Translations under genes and position numbers: made by a program
Assembly (NCBI RefSeq): GCF_900090275.1
Contig: NZ_LT607755.1
Location: 3,100,001-3,164,000, forward strand
DNA length: 64,000 nucleotides
Source of the DNA: Micromonospora zamorensis
Lineage (GTDB): Bacteria; Actinomycetota; Actinomycetes; Mycobacteriales; Micromonosporaceae
Reading direction: 5' to 3'
Part shown: piece by piece, positions 64,000 through 64,000 of the stretch
How the letters are laid out: every line of letters begins with the position of its first letter
Position numbering within the stretch: position 1 is the first letter of the stretch
The notes under the pieces: generated by a model
The model's input: the letters and a program-made list of their open reading frames with translations, nothing else
Database searches by the model: none
Told to the model about the DNA's origin: nothing

Positions 64000-64000
64000 G

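Noticed and set aside
53409..64000. Prophage interpretation of the second tail region
   Set aside because: Only baseplate and hub genes are visible, with a host-type SARP regulator and no replication or head genes. The part beyond 64 kb is unseen, so this rejection is provisional.

Overview
This is a very GC-rich window with GTG as a common start codon, dense ATGA/GTGA/TGATG stop-start overlaps, several likely leaderless genes, ECF-sigma, LacI and AfsR/SARP-type regulators, and two sets of contractile-tail genes. These features point to a filamentous actinomycete, most likely Micromonosporaceae (Micromonospora-like); the genus is inference. No tRNA, rRNA, CRISPR array, transposase or integrase was recognised.

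Region 1 (1-10.4 kb, minus strand) is a cobalamin operon read from right to left: a cobalamin riboswitch, a 49-codon His-rich short frame, cobN, a fused ChlI/ChlD-type chelatase subunit, cobO, cobB, cobI, cobM and cbiD (cut by the window edge). CobN (late cobalt insertion) and CbiD (anaerobic-type family) sit in one operon, so the pathway is a hybrid type.

Region 2 (10.5-22.5 kb) is mixed housekeeping and regulation. It holds an autoregulated ECF sigma factor with an anti-sigma-like partner and a lipoprotein, the last preceded by the same promoter motif as the sigma gene. It also holds an aldo/keto reductase, an MFS exporter divergent from a LacI regulator with an operator between them, an alpha/beta hydrolase, a FUSC-type membrane protein, a Nudix hydrolase and several membrane-anchored or lipoprotein genes.

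Region 3 (22.5-36.1 kb, plus strand) is a compact contractile-injection-system (CIS) operon: two membrane proteins, a probable Pvc16/DUF4255-like cap protein, sheath, tube, a 517-aa disordered protein, a LysM hub protein, a gpD/VgrG-like spike, a spike tip, gp25, a baseplate J protein fused to a beta-propeller, a gpI-like wedge protein, then three more membrane proteins. One of these looks like an Ig/NEW3 domain, one membrane helix and a CBM6-like outer domain. I found no tape measure, AAA+ ATPase or obvious effector in this block.

Region 4 (36.1-50.6 kb) is a uronate/pectin locus around a LacI regulator with two operators. On the left are an ABC sugar importer, a YesL-like membrane protein and a PmoA-like protein (minus strand). 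On the right are oxidoreductases, uronate isomerase (uxaC), an enolase-superfamily sugar-acid dehydratase, a fructuronate/tagaturonate reductase-type enzyme and a secreted pectate lyase (plus strand). Then come a stand-alone HD hydrolase and a Tat-exported FAD oxidoreductase.

Region 5 (53.4-64 kb, minus strand) is a second and different contractile-tail gene set: a possible nuclease-like protein at the window edge, a GpU-like protein, a 215-aa protein, a hub/spike protein with a beta-helical tail, a PAAR-like tip, gp25, baseplate J, a 781-aa protein, a 375-aa protein with a C-terminal helix-hairpin-helix-like segment, and a BTAD/SARP-type regulator. Its sheath and tube genes, if present, lie beyond 64 kb. 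Long-stem inverted repeats sit in the gaps at 10.5, 19.4, 36.1 and 53.3 kb; the first and last share the same stem core.
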